Shown here: positions 23,047 through 33,779 of the stretch, in pieces | Position numbering within the stretch: the first letter of the stretch is position 1 | How the letters are laid out: the number at the start of each line of letters is the position of its first letter | DNA from: Mesostigma viride | Taxonomy: Eukaryota; Streptophyta; Mesostigmatophyceae; Mesostigmatales; Mesostigmataceae | DNA: 64,000 bases | Direction: 5' to 3' | Assembly: GCA_009746045.1 (NCBI GenBank) | Contig: RPFO01000027.1 | Coordinates: 4,339,953 to 4,403,952, forward strand | Translations under genes and position numbers: made by a program | Notes under the pieces: generated by a model | Told to the model about the DNA's origin: nothing | Databases searched by the model: none | Seen by the model: the letters and a program-made list of their open reading frames with translations, nothing else

Positions 23047-23171
23047 TCCATCCCATGTTCCCCTCCCACTGAGGACTTATGCTCACGCAATGCCTTCACA
23101 TGTATATTAATTAATAGGTTAGGTAATAAAATATTATTAAATCAAAGCGCCGGGAAAACACTGGGCTTGAT

Positions 23172-23216
23172 TAATTAATTAATTATTTAATTAATTAATT
23201 AATTAATTAATTAATT
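23172..23216. repeat. (TTAA)n microsatellite
   Basis: About 45 bp of ATTA/TTAA repeats between two of the 230-bp units. Shorter TTAATTAA tracts end each of the 70-bp units nearby. Confidence 0.85.
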
Positions 23217-23234
23217 TCGGTTTTCTCTGAATAT

Positions 23235-23460
23235 AGCTTATGTGCTACACTAGACGTGACGGGCTCACCCCCGGGCAGCCTCCTGGTTTGTCTGTCATAT
23301 GGAGGCAGATGGTGCGCAAGGATAGATGGCAAGTAGTGATGAAGGAGACCACCCCCAAGCCTGTGGGGGCTCCGCGTGTGACCAAGTATGGCATTCATAG
23401 CGATTCGGGCCGCGGTGCCCACACCCCTGTAACTAGGACCTAGATAGCTTATACCATCCA
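23235..23460. repeat. About 230-bp repeat unit, copy 2
   Basis: Nearly identical to 24115-24342, differing at only a few positions, including one that replaces GACCGCGTTT by GACCAAGTAT. It is followed directly by the 70-bp unit array. Confidence 0.85.
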
Positions 23461-23710
23461 TTCCATCCCATGTTCCGCTCCCACTGAGGGCTTATGCTCA
23501 CGTGACGCAGTCACGTGTCTATTAATTAATTAATCCATTCCATCCCATGTTCCCCTCCCACTGAGGACTTATGCTCATGTGACGCAGTCACGTGTCTATT
23601 AATTAATTAATTAATTAATTAATTAATCCCATGCTCCCCTCCCACTGAGGACTTATGCTCACGTGACGCAGTCACGTGTCTATTAACCCGTAATTAATTA
23701 ATTAATGGTT
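23461..23710. repeat. Tandem 60-85-bp units with CACGTGAC palindrome and TTAA tails
   Basis: Three units each read CATCCCATGTTCC, CTCCCACTGAG, GACTTATGCTCA, CACGTGACGCAGTCACGTG or a one-base variant, TCTATTAATTAA. The CACGTGAC/GTCACGTG arms form an 8-bp hairpin around GCA. Related units lie at about 23041-23115, 24343-24415 and 24420-24451, the last continuing at 32940-32990 on the far side of the copia-class insertion. Confidence 0.8.
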
Positions 23711-23711
23711 T

Positions 23712-24060
23712 AATTAACGCATGCGGGAAAGATAGGGCCGCTATGCCTTGGCCTGCATGTGGAAGGCTGTCTGCGACATGGGCTGACTAATTCGATCTGT
23801 ACAAAGGGTTTCATGTTCGCCTGAATTTTCCGTACATTTCTTGTTTTTGGTCCATTGGAGTTCCTTCCCACCAAGAGAAACATTTTTAAGATCACTGAGC
23901 TCCCAAGAAGACCAGCATTTGATTGAATACAATAAGTGGAACCCTGCCACAAATGCAGCAGTTAACAGTGGCCTTAAGGTTTCTCAATCCGCACGCGGAA
24001 GCAAGAAGCCTCCAGGGGTGGGAGGGAGTGGAAAGAAACAATTGCGGATCATTGCCTGCC
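23712..24060. repeat. Dispersed repeat copies (5925-type, then inverted 20440-type)
   Basis: 23712-23830 matches 5925-6045 in direct orientation. 23855-24030 is an inverted copy of 20400-20580, including the reverse complement of GGTCTTCTTGGGAGC. Both families meet again here as they do around 5.9-8.0 kb, so they may be the two parts of one longer element. Confidence 0.65.
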
Positions 24061-24067
24061 TAGCTTG

Positions 24068-24342
24068 CTTAAGGCATGGCCCGCCACCCGTGGACATTTC
24101 GTGATAGACTCGGCATGGACATGTGCTACACTAGACGTGACGGGCTCACCCCCGGGCAGCCTCCTGGTTTGTCTGTAATATGGAGGCAGATGGTGCGCAA
24201 GGATAGATGGCAAGTAGTGATGAAGGAGACCACCCCCAAGCCTGTGGGGGCTCCGCGTGTGACCGCGTTTGGCATTCATAGCGATTCGGGCCGCGGTGCC
24301 CACACCCCTGTAACTAGGACCTAGATAGCTTATACCATCCAT
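24068..24342. repeat. About 230-bp repeat unit, copy 3
   Basis: Third copy, including the leading block GCCCGCCACCCGTGGACA shared with copy 1. Close agreement with copy 2 suggests recent duplication or conversion. Confidence 0.85.
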
Positions 24343-24446
24343 TCCATCCCATGTTCCCCTCCCACTGAGGACTTATGCTCACGTGACGCAGTCACGTGTC
24401 TATTAATTAATTAATTTAATCCATTCCATCCCATGTTCCCCTCCCA

Positions 24447-24451
24447 CTGAG
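24447..24451. repeat. Target-site duplication CTGAG, left
   Basis: CTGAG precedes the left LTR at 24452 and recurs at 32940-32944 after the right LTR. The flanks rejoin into CCCACTGAGGACTTATGC, as in the intact repeat units nearby. This proves the insertion point. Confidence 0.92.
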
Positions 24452-24906
24452 AGTTGGATGGAGACTAGGGACGACGAACAACTGCGAAAGCTGAGAGCGA
24501 ATGATGATTGTATTACAATAATACAATGAGAGAGAGATGAAAGCTGAGGGCTCAGAATGGAACTGGGCAGACTCGGGTGCTGTGGCACTCCCCAGTGCTA
24601 CGCCTATATGCCTATGGCGGTGCTACCTGCAGCACACGACCAGTGGACAAGTGTACACTGCAATGCCATGCGACCACGTCACTAGCATCCAGCTAAGACT
24701 CGGCCCGTCAGGCCCGGCTACACCGGACCTGGCGGGTCGAGCTAGCACCTAGGAACAGTCTGGCACTAACCGCACATCGGTCCACCTGACACCTCAGTAC
24801 CGTACACCCTGCCGTACTGTACTGAGGTGTCCCGCTCAGCCGCGGTAGGCAATACGCGGCGCGCAGGCCGGAAATCCGTGTGTCAGCCTAAGCATCTCAT
24901 CTAACT
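24452..24906 (-). repeat. 3' LTR of copia-class element 2
   Basis: 455 bp, begins AGTTGGATGG and ends ATCTAACT on the + strand. I saw no difference from 32485-32939. It contains a 13-bp-arm hairpin (GACACCTCAGTAC / GTACTGAGGTGTC) near 24788-24831. Confidence 0.95.
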
Positions 24907-25968
24907 CCCATTATGTTTTCCTTTCAGGTTGAAGGCTAGCGACTTCAAGCCTGACCCTGCCCAGCTAGGAGACTGACTCCAAGCTGACTGAGGTGCTGAG
25001 CAACTGACACCCATACTGCAACATCTGGACTGAAAAAGATGGGCCCCAGAACTCGTGCAATACTTGTGATGGCATCACGTTTAGCTCAACATGCCCGGGG
25101 AGTTCCTCCTCCTCGCGAGCTCACAAGGGAGATAGCTATGCCTGTCTGCCTATCCAGGGAGTGCACCACCAGCCAAGAGAGCCTTGTAAAAAAAATGCCA
25201 AGGTAACCGTTTAAGAGGTTCCATGTTGTTCCATCATCATCGCCCACTCAGAGAAAAATACCCAGCCAGGCTGGGTCAACTGAGCTCAGGTTACCTGCAA
25301 CCTGAGAGTGACAGTGGACAGGTTTATTGCACCCTGCACTGTCCATGTTGTACCTGCACAACATGTGAGGACCAGCCACCCCTGCCCTGCACAGAGGGGG
25401 CTGAAGTCCGAGTGACAGGTGACAGGACTATGACATCCTGGACCTGGCCACATTGCACCTGCACAACGTGGGAGACCAGCCACCCCTGCCCTGCACATGG
25501 GTGACTGAAGTCCTGGTGACAGGTGACAGGAATATTTCATCCTGCACCTGTGCTGAGCACGTTGTACTAGACAACATGACAGCACCCATGCCTGTACTGC
25601 CACTGAACAGTAAGGCCAGGTGGCCCAGGATATCCACAGTGAACTGGGGTCCTGGGTAACCACCTGTCAAGGGAGCTTTGACCCTCCACTTGAATGGGGG
25701 CACCTGAGCCACTGAGCTCAAGGCCATTCCACCAAGGCATACGCCCTGGAATAAAGGTGTGAGATACATCCCATGCCCACCTATGAAGGTGTGCATAACG
25801 AAATTCCATGGTGTTGAGAAAATCAAAACAGATTTTATTGGGCATAGGGCACGCAGATGTATGAAAAACAGACTCCAACCAACCCCCCTGCTGGAAGCCA
25901 CAACCTACCCCTTGGACCTGCCCAAGGGGTACTGGGTGACCTAGGCGGCCCTGGTGAACAGGACCCTG
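24907..25968 (-). other. 3' non-coding region of element 2, with purine tract and internal duplication
   Basis: Next to the LTR the - strand reads AAAGGAAAACATAATGGG, a suitable polypurine tract. A block of about 106 bp is tandemly duplicated (about 25348-25560), each copy with GACCAGCCACCCCTGCCCTG and GTGACAGGTGACAGGA. No long motif-bearing ORF occurs in this kilobase. Confidence 0.7.
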
Positions 25969-28900
25969 CTAGGCGTCCCCCCTATGGGGCAGGGTTGCCT
26001 GCTTGCCATAGGGGTTCATCAAGTGGTACAACAGCTGATATTGTTCAGCTGCCTGCTGAGGCACTTTAGTGAGTGCATCAGCAGCGTTGTGTTTGTCCTC
26101 CACGTGACGGGTGGACTCCCAGTAGGTGGACTCCTGTTTCAGGACCACCCAGTCAAGATCAGTGTGGACAGCATAGGGGTTAGCAAGGAAACTGAGGACT
26201 GACTGACTGTCAGTGAGCAAGTGTGCCACCACCCCAGCATTGCTGCCTGCTTGCATCTGCAACCAAACCAGCACATGATTCAAGTACCTGGCATGAAGCA
26301 CTGCTGACACCACTGCCCTGCACTCAGCAGCATTGCTGCTGACAGCCTTGCGTCTATGCAACCGGCTGTACCATGAAATGAGAGACAAGGGTGCATCATC
26401 ATTCTGCACAAAATACAAGCCTGACTCCCTTGCCTGCATCTTGGTAATCTGCCTGGACTCCATGGAACTATCCATCATAGCTTGGATGTGAATGGTTTTG
26501 TGGAGATCCAAGGAGTGCAAGATAAGGGGAGGGCCCTCCTGGAGAGTTTTGGTGATGGCTTTGTGACCTACTTGCATCAAGACATCATCATCAACTCTGC
26601 TAACCACAGCCAGGTGAGGTGCACACGTTGAGCACAACCACCCCAGCTTGCCTCTAATGGTAGGACAGGCTCCAGGTTTGATTTTTGTTTGCAAAACCTC
26701 CAAGCAGCTGTGCATGTAATCATTGGGAGAGTAGAGTGCACACACCCACTGGTTTTGATGCTGCTGGAGTTGTAACATTGTGCCACAAAATTTTATGGCA
26801 GTGGTGCCCAGCTCTACTTGCTTGCCAATCTCAAAATGCTGTGACACTTGTTGAATAAAATCATCCACAGCACGCCTTGGCCCAGCAATCAGCTGATCAT
26901 CCCCATGCCACACAAAGGTGAGAATGCCATGAGGGTGTGGGACCACAAAGAAGCAAGGGTCTATGTCATCATATCTAGCCCCTAACTTTTCAAACACAGC
27001 CTGAGCTGACATCCTGAAAATGCGAGGAGCTGATTGCAGCCCTTCAACACCTATGTTAGCTTTCAGGTACTGCTGAGGGATGTGTTTTGCCCAAACTCTG
27101 GGAGTGGAGACTACGTACACCTGACCATGCCACACTTGTTGTGCTATCTCAGGTGAGCCTTTCAGGAAAGCCCTTTTAATGTCTGTAGCCTTACAGATAT
27201 AGTCATCCCCATCATTGAGATGACCCACAAAGACAGACAGCAAGATTTTTAGGGATGTTTGCTGAATGCCTGGCGTGTACAACTCTGCCTCTGTCAGATC
27301 AGTGGTGCCCTTGAACTCTGTCACACAAGGTCTAGCATGAAAGATGACTGACCCATCTGCTGCTGGCTTATGTTTACACACAAACTTCAGGCGCAAGTGC
27401 TTGCACCCTGCAGGCTTTTTGTCAATAGGTGTGACAGGGGGAGTATGAGAAGGACTAAGAGGATCTGGCACTACCCATTCTTCCCTGGCCTTGTTAAAGG
27501 CCTCCACCCATTTTAGGAATCCTATGTGTGTGCGACAGTCTTGCTCTATCTGTTCATAAGAAAGAGGAGACATTTTAGCCACATCATGCTTGCCCAATCC
27601 AAATGAGTTGGGATGAAGTTTTTGGTTGTGAACCAGGTCTGCCACACAGGGTTCTTGCCCTGGGGCATACTTGGGTGTAGCAAATTTTACAGAAGCAATG
27701 TTGGTGTTAAGAAGTTTTTCAAGAGAAATTTTGAAATGATTCAGATCAACACCACCCATGTCCTGGATGGATAGTCTATCACTGGATATGAGGACACCAG
27801 GGTAACAGAGAAAAGGATCCCCCAACAAAGCATTCCCTTTATAACCTTCCAATACCTGAAAAGGAGTGGGGATACCGAGTATAGTCAACATGACCTGACC
27901 TAATACCTTGAGGGATGACTGCCCTGAGAAATCAGCCACATGGTGCCAGGGTGAAGGTTCCAAAGGCAAATGGGGCACAGCCAGGGCACTGATAATGCTG
28001 ACCTGGGCTTGTGTGTCCACTGCAACCATAAATGGGCTATTGTCATTCTGCCCAACCTTCCCCACCTTAGCTGATCCTGCAGCAGTTTGAGCTTTGGCTC
28101 TATGAGCTGCTTGTAAAATGCGAACAGCGTCTGCTAGGCTGCGTTTGGAAGGTGCAGCTAGTGGCTGAGCTATGTTCACACTTGTAGAGGTGATAGGTTG
28201 CTGATCACCTGTTTTGCCAATGTGACCCTCTGCTGCAGGGGGCCAATCCTGCAGTGACTGCCTGCAATCATCAAGGGTGACCTGGGTGTCACAGTGGGTG
28301 TGGCTCTCACACTCACCAGTGGGTGTTCCAAACAACCACTCACTGGGCAACGCTGGGATGCCAGGCAACTGTACAGGGCTGTCGGCCAACAGCTCTTCCT
28401 CCTCTGCCACGTCTGACACAGTTGGAAAATACAATTTCATCCTGTGAGGTGAACACCTGTGAATTTTTCCCGTGTCATTGTGTTTAACTAACACTGTCCT
28501 GCCAGTGGTGTTAAACTTTAGGATGGTGGCTGGCCCATGCCAGGTACCCACCTTGCCTAGTCCCGACTCCTTGTAGAATAGGACCTGATCCCCTTCTCTG
28601 AAGGTGGGACGTGGATGCTTTGCATCCTTGACAGCTAACCTGCTAGCTGTCTGTGCTCGCTGTGCGTTGTAGAGGGCTAGTACCTCAGGTGGATAAATGC
28701 CTGCATGCAATCCATCTGGTGTAATGACCACCCCTTGTGGGGTTTTCATGAGTGGCCTCCTGTTGAGGACTTGGCACAACCTGGTGGACCACAGAGCTCT
28801 GTCAGCATAGGACCCACTGTCAGCCAGCAGATTGCCATCTTCTTTGGCTACAAGGGTTTTAATGGACCTGATGGCCCTTTCAATAATGCCTTGCCTCTCA

Positions 28901-29258
28901 TGATCTTCTAGCCCAGCCAGATCAATAGCCTCACACCCTGGTTCATTGGCAAGACACGTGAACTGCTGATCCAGTAACAATGCCTCCACAGGGTAGTACC
29001 TGGCCTGAGCAATCAAGAGAGCCCTGAGCAACTGTGTCTTGTCCATTCCAGGTAATGGTTCAATGGTTGTGTACCTTGACCATGCATCTTTAAGTGCCAA
29101 GTAAGATTGTCCTTTGATATGAAAGACATCTCCTACCACCCTGCCCTTGCTCTTAGGTGGGGTAGCTACATGCCACTTAGGGGGTTTGGGTGCATTGAAC
29201 TGACAATGCTGGCAGTGGGATCTGACCACCTGGCATGCACGTCTGAGTGCTGCCCCCC
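25969..29258 (-). CDS. Pol of element 2: integrase, protease, RT, RNase H
   Basis: The first ATG is at 29229; the frame is open back to a six-C (G on the - strand) run at 29253-29258, where it leaves the Gag frame by -1. Counting from that Met, the integrase core has D34, D87 and E117. A retropepsin-like domain at about 395-490 has V-A-V-D405-T-Q-A and L-L-G-D-P-F-L. RT is at about 600-850 with D683 in A-T-D-I-K-R-A-F-L-K-G and H-G-D-D (775-778) where copia RTs usually have Y-V-D-D. RNase H follows at about 890-1050. The integrase zinc finger is split, with its H-x-H part in the Gag frame and its CxxC pair here. The ORF runs 1086 codons without a stop. Confidence 0.88.
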
Positions 29259-29709
29259 TATTGCTGCTGCCACCACCTCTGCACTCACTTCATGCCCATA
29301 AAGGAAATGCAACTGCAAAGCAAGCTCCTGAAAACTGATCTGAGCATCCTCTGGGGACACTCTGCACACCTTGGGAACCATAGATGTGAAGGTTGGTTTA
29401 GAGACATAATCTTCTGAAACCAGCTGTAGCACCTTTCCAGAACTGCTCACTGCTCTGACAGTGGGGCATGCAGATGAAAGAGGTGAAGCAGGCACACTCA
29501 AGCCAGCATGAGAGGGAGACTCACACTTCTTGCCGTAAGGAGGCCGCTTGCAGTCCTTGGGGTCACCGTGGGGCGGCCCGTGGCACTTGTGGCACAGGAC
29601 GTCCAAATGCCCCAGCTCGTCCACGTTCTTGCGGCAGGTGGGCCGCAGGTGGTACTTCATGCCACAGCGGGTGCACCGCTGAGAAGACTTGTCCTCCTTG
29701 TCCTGCTTC

Positions 29710-29768
<59 letters not shown>

Positions 29769-30935
29769 ACTGTTGTTGTTGTTGTTGCTGGAGCTGCCCC
29801 CCTTGGAGGGAGACTGCCCCTTACCCTTGCCCTTGCCCCAGCCCCTGCCCTTGCCCTTGCCCTTGCCCTTGCCCTTGCCCTTAAACATTTGTCCCAGCAG
29901 GGACTTGACTTCTGCCATAGTGACAGGTCTCTTGCTCCTGTCTTCCCTCTCCCTATCCTCCTCCTCCCTCTCTTCCCCCCTGACCCTCTTTACAGAGGTG
30001 CCCATGGCCCCCTGGCTAAGGGGAGCCAAGGCCAGCTTGATATAATCCAATGCCTCCTTCATGTCCTCCCAGTACTTTGCCATTCCTGTTGCAAGCATGG
30101 CGTAGGTGTTTTTGTCAAGTTTGAGTTTCTCAAGGAAGGAACGCAGCAAGAACTTGTGATCTAGCTGCTGGACATCAGGACGTGCTTTGATGGCTAGCTC
30201 ATATTTCTTTGTCTCAGCCACATAGTCCACTGATGTGACCCTGTATTCCTCTACCCACCTGAATGCCCCATAGATGTCCACAGATGAGGGGGTGGAGAGG
30301 AGGTCAGTTAGCTCCTTCATGAAAGCCTCCCAAACTGCCCTAGCCTGCGTGTCCTGCCACTTGGGATACCTACGCTGGAAGACAAGAATGAGATTCTGAA
30401 TCTGAGAAGAGGACTGATGGTAGAAATCCCCCTGCATGAGAGATCCAAACCAATTCTTGACATTCAGTTCCTCCCTAGCCAGCTGCAGAGAGAGAAGTGC
30501 ATGATTCCCCTGCTCCCTCGTATACCCCTCAGGCAGCCCCCTGACATTAATCCTATCCACAGGACGGTTTTCATTGTAAGTGGGCAACCTAGAGGGGGAT
30601 GCAGGGGGAGAGGGAGAAGATGGTGTTGCTGCTGCAGCATTCGCAGGAGAGACCTGCTGAGAGGGAAGTGCTACTTGAGTGAGCTGAGCAGGATGGGCAA
30701 ACATGGGCTGTGTAGGAGGGTTAGACAACATAGGGGAGGGCTGGGTGGGGGTGTGAGTGTGTGTCACTTCCCGCCTCCTGCTGCGGGCCTCCTCCCAATC
30801 ATGGAAGGTGGGAGAGAGGGACACATCATCGTCAGTAGGGTTAGTAAAATCATGATGCAGCCAGGTAGGCAGCCACCTACCCGCCCCCTTCATGATGGCA
30901 TTGTGCAGGCGCTCCAGGAGGCGCACCAGGCCCAC
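29166..30935 (-). CDS. Gag main part of element 2 (capsid-like region, zinc knuckles)
   Basis: 589 codons. The N-terminal half resembles a copia Gag (N-W-F-G-S-L-M near residue 160, E-Y-R-V-T-S-V-D-Y near 230). It is followed by a (GK)n tract, a run of about 27 Asn with one Ser (29705-29788) and two Cys/His clusters, C-T-R-C-G-M-K-Y-H and C-H-K-C-H. The C-terminus enters the integrase zinc finger before the frame ends, so Gag and Pol overlap by about 90 bases. The Asn and Gly-Lys runs are low complexity and likely to vary in length. Confidence 0.8.
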
Positions 30936-31330
30936 CCTGTTACCTGCACCCTCCTCCCTGAGAGGAGAGCCTGCAGGGCAGGCAGCAGGTCGTCACACAC
31001 CCTGCGTGTGTCTGCATGGAGGTTGGGCAAGCCCAGGATGTGCGTGATAATCGCACACACCAGGCTCCCCGCCTCCGCAACATGCATCTGCTGGCTCCGG
31101 TCGGCCAGCCCACGGAAGGAGGCTGTGGCAGCCTGTATGGCACGCCACACAGACTCATCACCCAGGGTGATGAAGTCCCCTCCTTCCAGATCGCCGTCCA
31201 GCCGTGCCGGCTGCTGCCCTACCAAGGTGGGACCCTGAGGCCCCTCCGGCCCTGCCAGGGCCTTGTCCTTGGTGCGGCTAGAGGGGGCCTGCCCCCCAGA
31301 GCCACTGGAGGTGCCCGTGACACCTTCCAT
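30890..31330 (-). CDS. Gag segment 3 of element 2
   Basis: 146 codons overlapping the neighbouring ORFs on both sides, -1 to the preceding ORF. It reads smoothly through L-V-C-A-I-I-T-H-I-L-G-L-P-N-L-H and L-L-P-A-L-Q-A-L-L. The next ORF starts with a matching hydrophobic stretch (L-V-R-L-L-E-R-L-H), so the two were probably one polypeptide joined by a frameshift or separated by a one-base deletion. No known domain. Confidence 0.6.
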   Translation of the reverse strand: MEGVTGTSSGSGGQAPSSRTKDKALAGPEGPQGPTLVGQQPARLDGDLEGGDFITLGDESVWRAIQAATASFRGLADRSQQMHVAEAGSLVCAIITHILGLPNLHADTRRVCDDLLPALQALLSGRRVQVTGWAWCASWSACTMPS

Positions 31331-31902
31331 GGGGGCTGCATCCCCCGCCAGCGCCGGAGGCGCCGGCGTCGCTGCCGGGTCCCTGCGACCCCGGGCGCTT
31401 GTGTCGCCGCCGGGGTCCCTGCGACCCCGGTGGCCTCCTCAGCCACCTGGCCCCCCACGCTGGGCGGGGGAGCCTGCGGCTGAGGTTGGACCCTCTGACC
31501 TGCCAGAGGGTCCTGGGTGGCTTCACCACCCATGGGCGTGTTGGGGGCGTCTGCCGCCCCGCGCTCCGTCGCAGGCGGCATCGCAGCCGCCTCACGCCGC
31601 TCCGGGCCCCAGCCAACTGGCGTGACTTGGGGCCACGGCGCCAACGGAGTCAGTTGGATCTCCTGTCGGGCGACCACGCTCAGCGCCTCTCTCTGGCGCT
31701 GCCGGGACGCCCACTGATCAACAGTGCCGGGATTGTGCCTCGGCCGATTGGCGAAACAGTACAGCCAAACTGCTACCTGAACCAAGGAGAACTGCATCCT
31801 CAGCCGCCCCTCGACCAGCGTTTGTACCCGATGCACCTCTATCGCGTGCATCTCCTCATCTGGAAGCATCTGAAAACGTTGACGTAAGATCCGGCCGTTC
31901 AT
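31219..31902 (-). CDS. Gag segment 2 of element 2
   Basis: The start codon overlaps the stop of the preceding ORF as ATGA (31899-31902), a layout suited to stop-restart translation. The 227 codons have a hydrophobic N-terminal third, then a Pro/Ala/Gly-rich tail. No known domain. It lies -1 relative to segment 1. Confidence 0.6.
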   Translation of the reverse strand: MNGRILRQRFQMLPDEEMHAIEVHRVQTLVEGRLRMQFSLVQVAVWLYCFANRPRHNPGTVDQWASRQRQREALSVVARQEIQLTPLAPWPQVTPVGWGPERREAAAMPPATERGAADAPNTPMGGEATQDPLAGQRVQPQPQAPPPSVGGQVAEEATGVAGTPAATQAPGVAGTRQRRRRLRRWRGMQPPWKVSRAPPVALGGRPPLAAPRTRPWQGRRGLRVPPW

Positions 31903-32438
31903 CGAAATGAAGGCGGGGATGTCGTCCTCCCCAAGGGGGAGAAAATGGGGGGGCGCCCGAACGCGACCGGGGGCGGAACATGTGCCCCATACCGGTCAAT
32001 GTCCATGATGGCCATCTGTCGGCCCACGGAAAGGTTGCCAGACGTCGCAGGTGTCTGCGACGAAAGCTCAAGCGAAGGCCGAGGCCTCGCAGGCTGCACC
32101 TCGCCATCCTCCTCGGAGGAATCACTCCGTTCACGACCCCCGTCACCTGCGACGGGGGCATTGCGTGCCCGGGGGACCTGCCCCCCAGGTGCCATGGCGG
32201 ACGAACCGCCTATGGCAAACGGACGACCGCTCGCCATTCCCCGGGCGCCGGGCCCCACCTGCGGGCCCCGACGCCTGGGTTGGTCTGCGACCACCGTGCG
32301 GAAGGTGACGTTGGGCGTCACCCTCGCATCATTGGTGCCGGAGGGCGTGCCCTCCGGCGAAAGGCGGGGTGAGGTGCGCCTGGCAGGCGCCTTCCCGTTC
32401 TTGTTGTTGTTGCCGTTGTTGCCGTTGTTGGAAGCCAT
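31899..32438 (-). CDS. Gag segment 1 of element 2
   Basis: The start at 32438 (M-A-S-N-N-G-N-N-G-N-N) is preferred over 32621, which lies inside the LTR. It encodes 179 residues rich in Asn, Pro, Arg and Ser, with an acidic patch D-S-S-E-E-D-G-E. It is the first ORF after the 5' LTR. No recognised domain. Confidence 0.65.
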   Translation of the reverse strand: MASNNGNNGNNNKNGKAPARRTSPRLSPEGTPSGTNDARVTPNVTFRTVVADQPRRRGPQVGPGARGMASGRPFAIGGSSAMAPGGQVPRARNAPVAGDGGRERSDSSEEDGEVQPARPRPSLELSSQTPATSGNLSVGRQMAIMDIDRYGAHVPPPVAFGRPPIFSPLGRTTSPPSFR

Positions 32439-32470
32439 ATCTTTTTTTTTTGATTGTAAAAAAAATATCG

Positions 32471-32484
32471 AACTTTTCAGTCCA
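32471..32484 (-). promoter_or_regulatory. Primer-binding site candidate of element 2
   Basis: Directly inside the 5' LTR the - strand reads TGGACTGAAAAGTT. It starts TGG, complementary to a tRNA CCA end. The tRNA cannot be named without a search. Confidence 0.5.
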
Positions 32485-32939
32485 AGTTGGATGGAGACTA
32501 GGGACGACGAACAACTGCGAAAGCTGAGAGCGAATGATGATTGTATTACAATAATACAATGAGAGAGAGATGAAAGCTGAGGGCTCAGAATGGAACTGGG
32601 CAGACTCGGGTGCTGTGGCACTCCCCAGTGCTACGCCTATATGCCTATGGCGGTGCTACCTGCAGCACACGACCAGTGGACAAGTGTACACTGCAATGCC
32701 ATGCGACCACGTCACTAGCATCCAGCTAAGACTCGGCCCGTCAGGCCCGGCTACACCGGACCTGGCGGGTCGAGCTAGCACCTAGGAACAGTCTGGCACT
32801 AACCGCACATCGGTCCACCTGACACCTCAGTACCGTACACCCTGCCGTACTGTACTGAGGTGTCCCGCTCAGCCGCGGTAGGCAATACGCGGCGCGCAGG
32901 CCGGAAATCCGTGTGTCAGCCTAAGCATCTCATCTAACT
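32485..32939 (-). repeat. 5' LTR of copia-class element 2
   Basis: 455 bp, same length and apparently identical to 24452-24906. It is the promoter side for the - strand transcript. Followed by the right-hand CTGAG duplication at 32940-32944. Confidence 0.95.
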
Positions 32940-33037
32940 CTGAGGACTTATGCTCACGTGACGCAGTCACGTGTCTATTAATTAATTAATTAATGGCCCG
33001 CCGACACACAAGCTGACATCATCCTAAATTAAGTAAC

Positions 33038-33767
33038 TGTTGCGTGCCGGCCCTTTAGAACGGACGCAACAATGGAATAAATTACTAAGGCCGTTTGGCC
33101 TGTTGCTCTAGTCTGTATGGACTTTGGTAGTCGTGTAATTTGGACTTAACTTAAATTACACAATAATACTAAACTTAAATTACACAATAATTTTGTGTAA
33201 TTATTTTTCTAATGAGATTAGCATAGTACTCCGTGGCATGCCTTTGCGCATGACACGCAAGTACTTACTTACTTTACTTGATTTGGACTAGTTATTTTGG
33301 TCCTAGGTCGTCCTGTTTGACCTTCTATGGGCCGGTGCAGTCGCGCCGCGCCAGTTCAGGTCTTGCCTGTACTTCTATGCGTGGATCCTGTAGTTGAGGG
33401 TCAATGTCGGCCCGGGGATCTTACGTGGAATGCATGATTTGGAATGTTCTAGAGGCGCTGTATCTGTGCAGCCACAGGCCTAGGTTAAATTGGTCTGAGG
33501 ACGAGAGTCTCGTCCTCTTGGTTTGATGAATGTAAAGTGCGACGACGCCTTCATATTAAACCTGGGGCAACTATCCATTTGTAATTGGTCTTGCTAGCCA
33601 TTATAAGTGTGTGTTAATTAGCTTGGCATCAAGCCGCGGTGCCAGATATCTCACGACCCCAGTCGTGAAGCGCAATCTGCATTAGGCCACCTTGAACTTT
33701 CCTGATTCCGGCATGGTAGATCTTTCGCTACGTAACTCAGGCTAGGAGTCTGGGTTGGCACGTAACA
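33038..33767 (+). repeat. 5' LTR of an older LTR element (element D)
   Basis: Runs from TGTTGCGTGCCGG to GGCACGTAACA, followed one base later by a TGGTATCAGAG primer site. The last 160 bp match, inverted and diverged, the sequence at 63841-64000, which supports the right boundary. The left boundary rests only on the TGTT/AACA ends and is less sure. Confidence 0.65.
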
Positions 33768-33768
33768 C

Positions 33769-33779
33769 TGGTATCAGAG
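33769..33779 (+). promoter_or_regulatory. Primer-binding site, initiator-Met tRNA type
   Basis: TGGTATCAGAG is the classic primer site complementary to the 3' end of initiator tRNA-Met used by many plant LTR retrotransposons. It sits one base after the LTR end. Confidence 0.8.

Larger units (their letters stand above)
24452..32939 (-). mobile_element. Copia-class LTR retrotransposon, 8488 bp (element 2)
   Basis: 455-bp LTRs (24452-24906 and 32485-32939) that look identical, a 5-bp duplication, a primer-site candidate and a purine tract define a complete, recent insertion on the - strand. Domain order after Gag is integrase, aspartic protease, RT, RNase H. Integrase upstream of RT is the copia arrangement, but the protease normally precedes integrase. 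The termini are AGTT...AACT rather than TG...CA. The body lies in five ORFs, each -1 relative to the one before. Confidence 0.93.

Noticed and set aside
22678-24342. Three similar - strand ORFs of 84-122 codons
   Set aside because: They fall on the 230-bp repeat copies and are interrupted or shortened differently in each; no codon-level conservation is evident.
29508-30164. Long + strand ORFs rich in Val, Leu or Cys
   Set aside because: Antisense of the Asn and Gly-Lys runs of the copia-class Gag on the - strand.
31016-32562. Several + strand ORFs of 120-205 codons
   Set aside because: Antisense to the GC-rich Gag segments of copia-class element 2.
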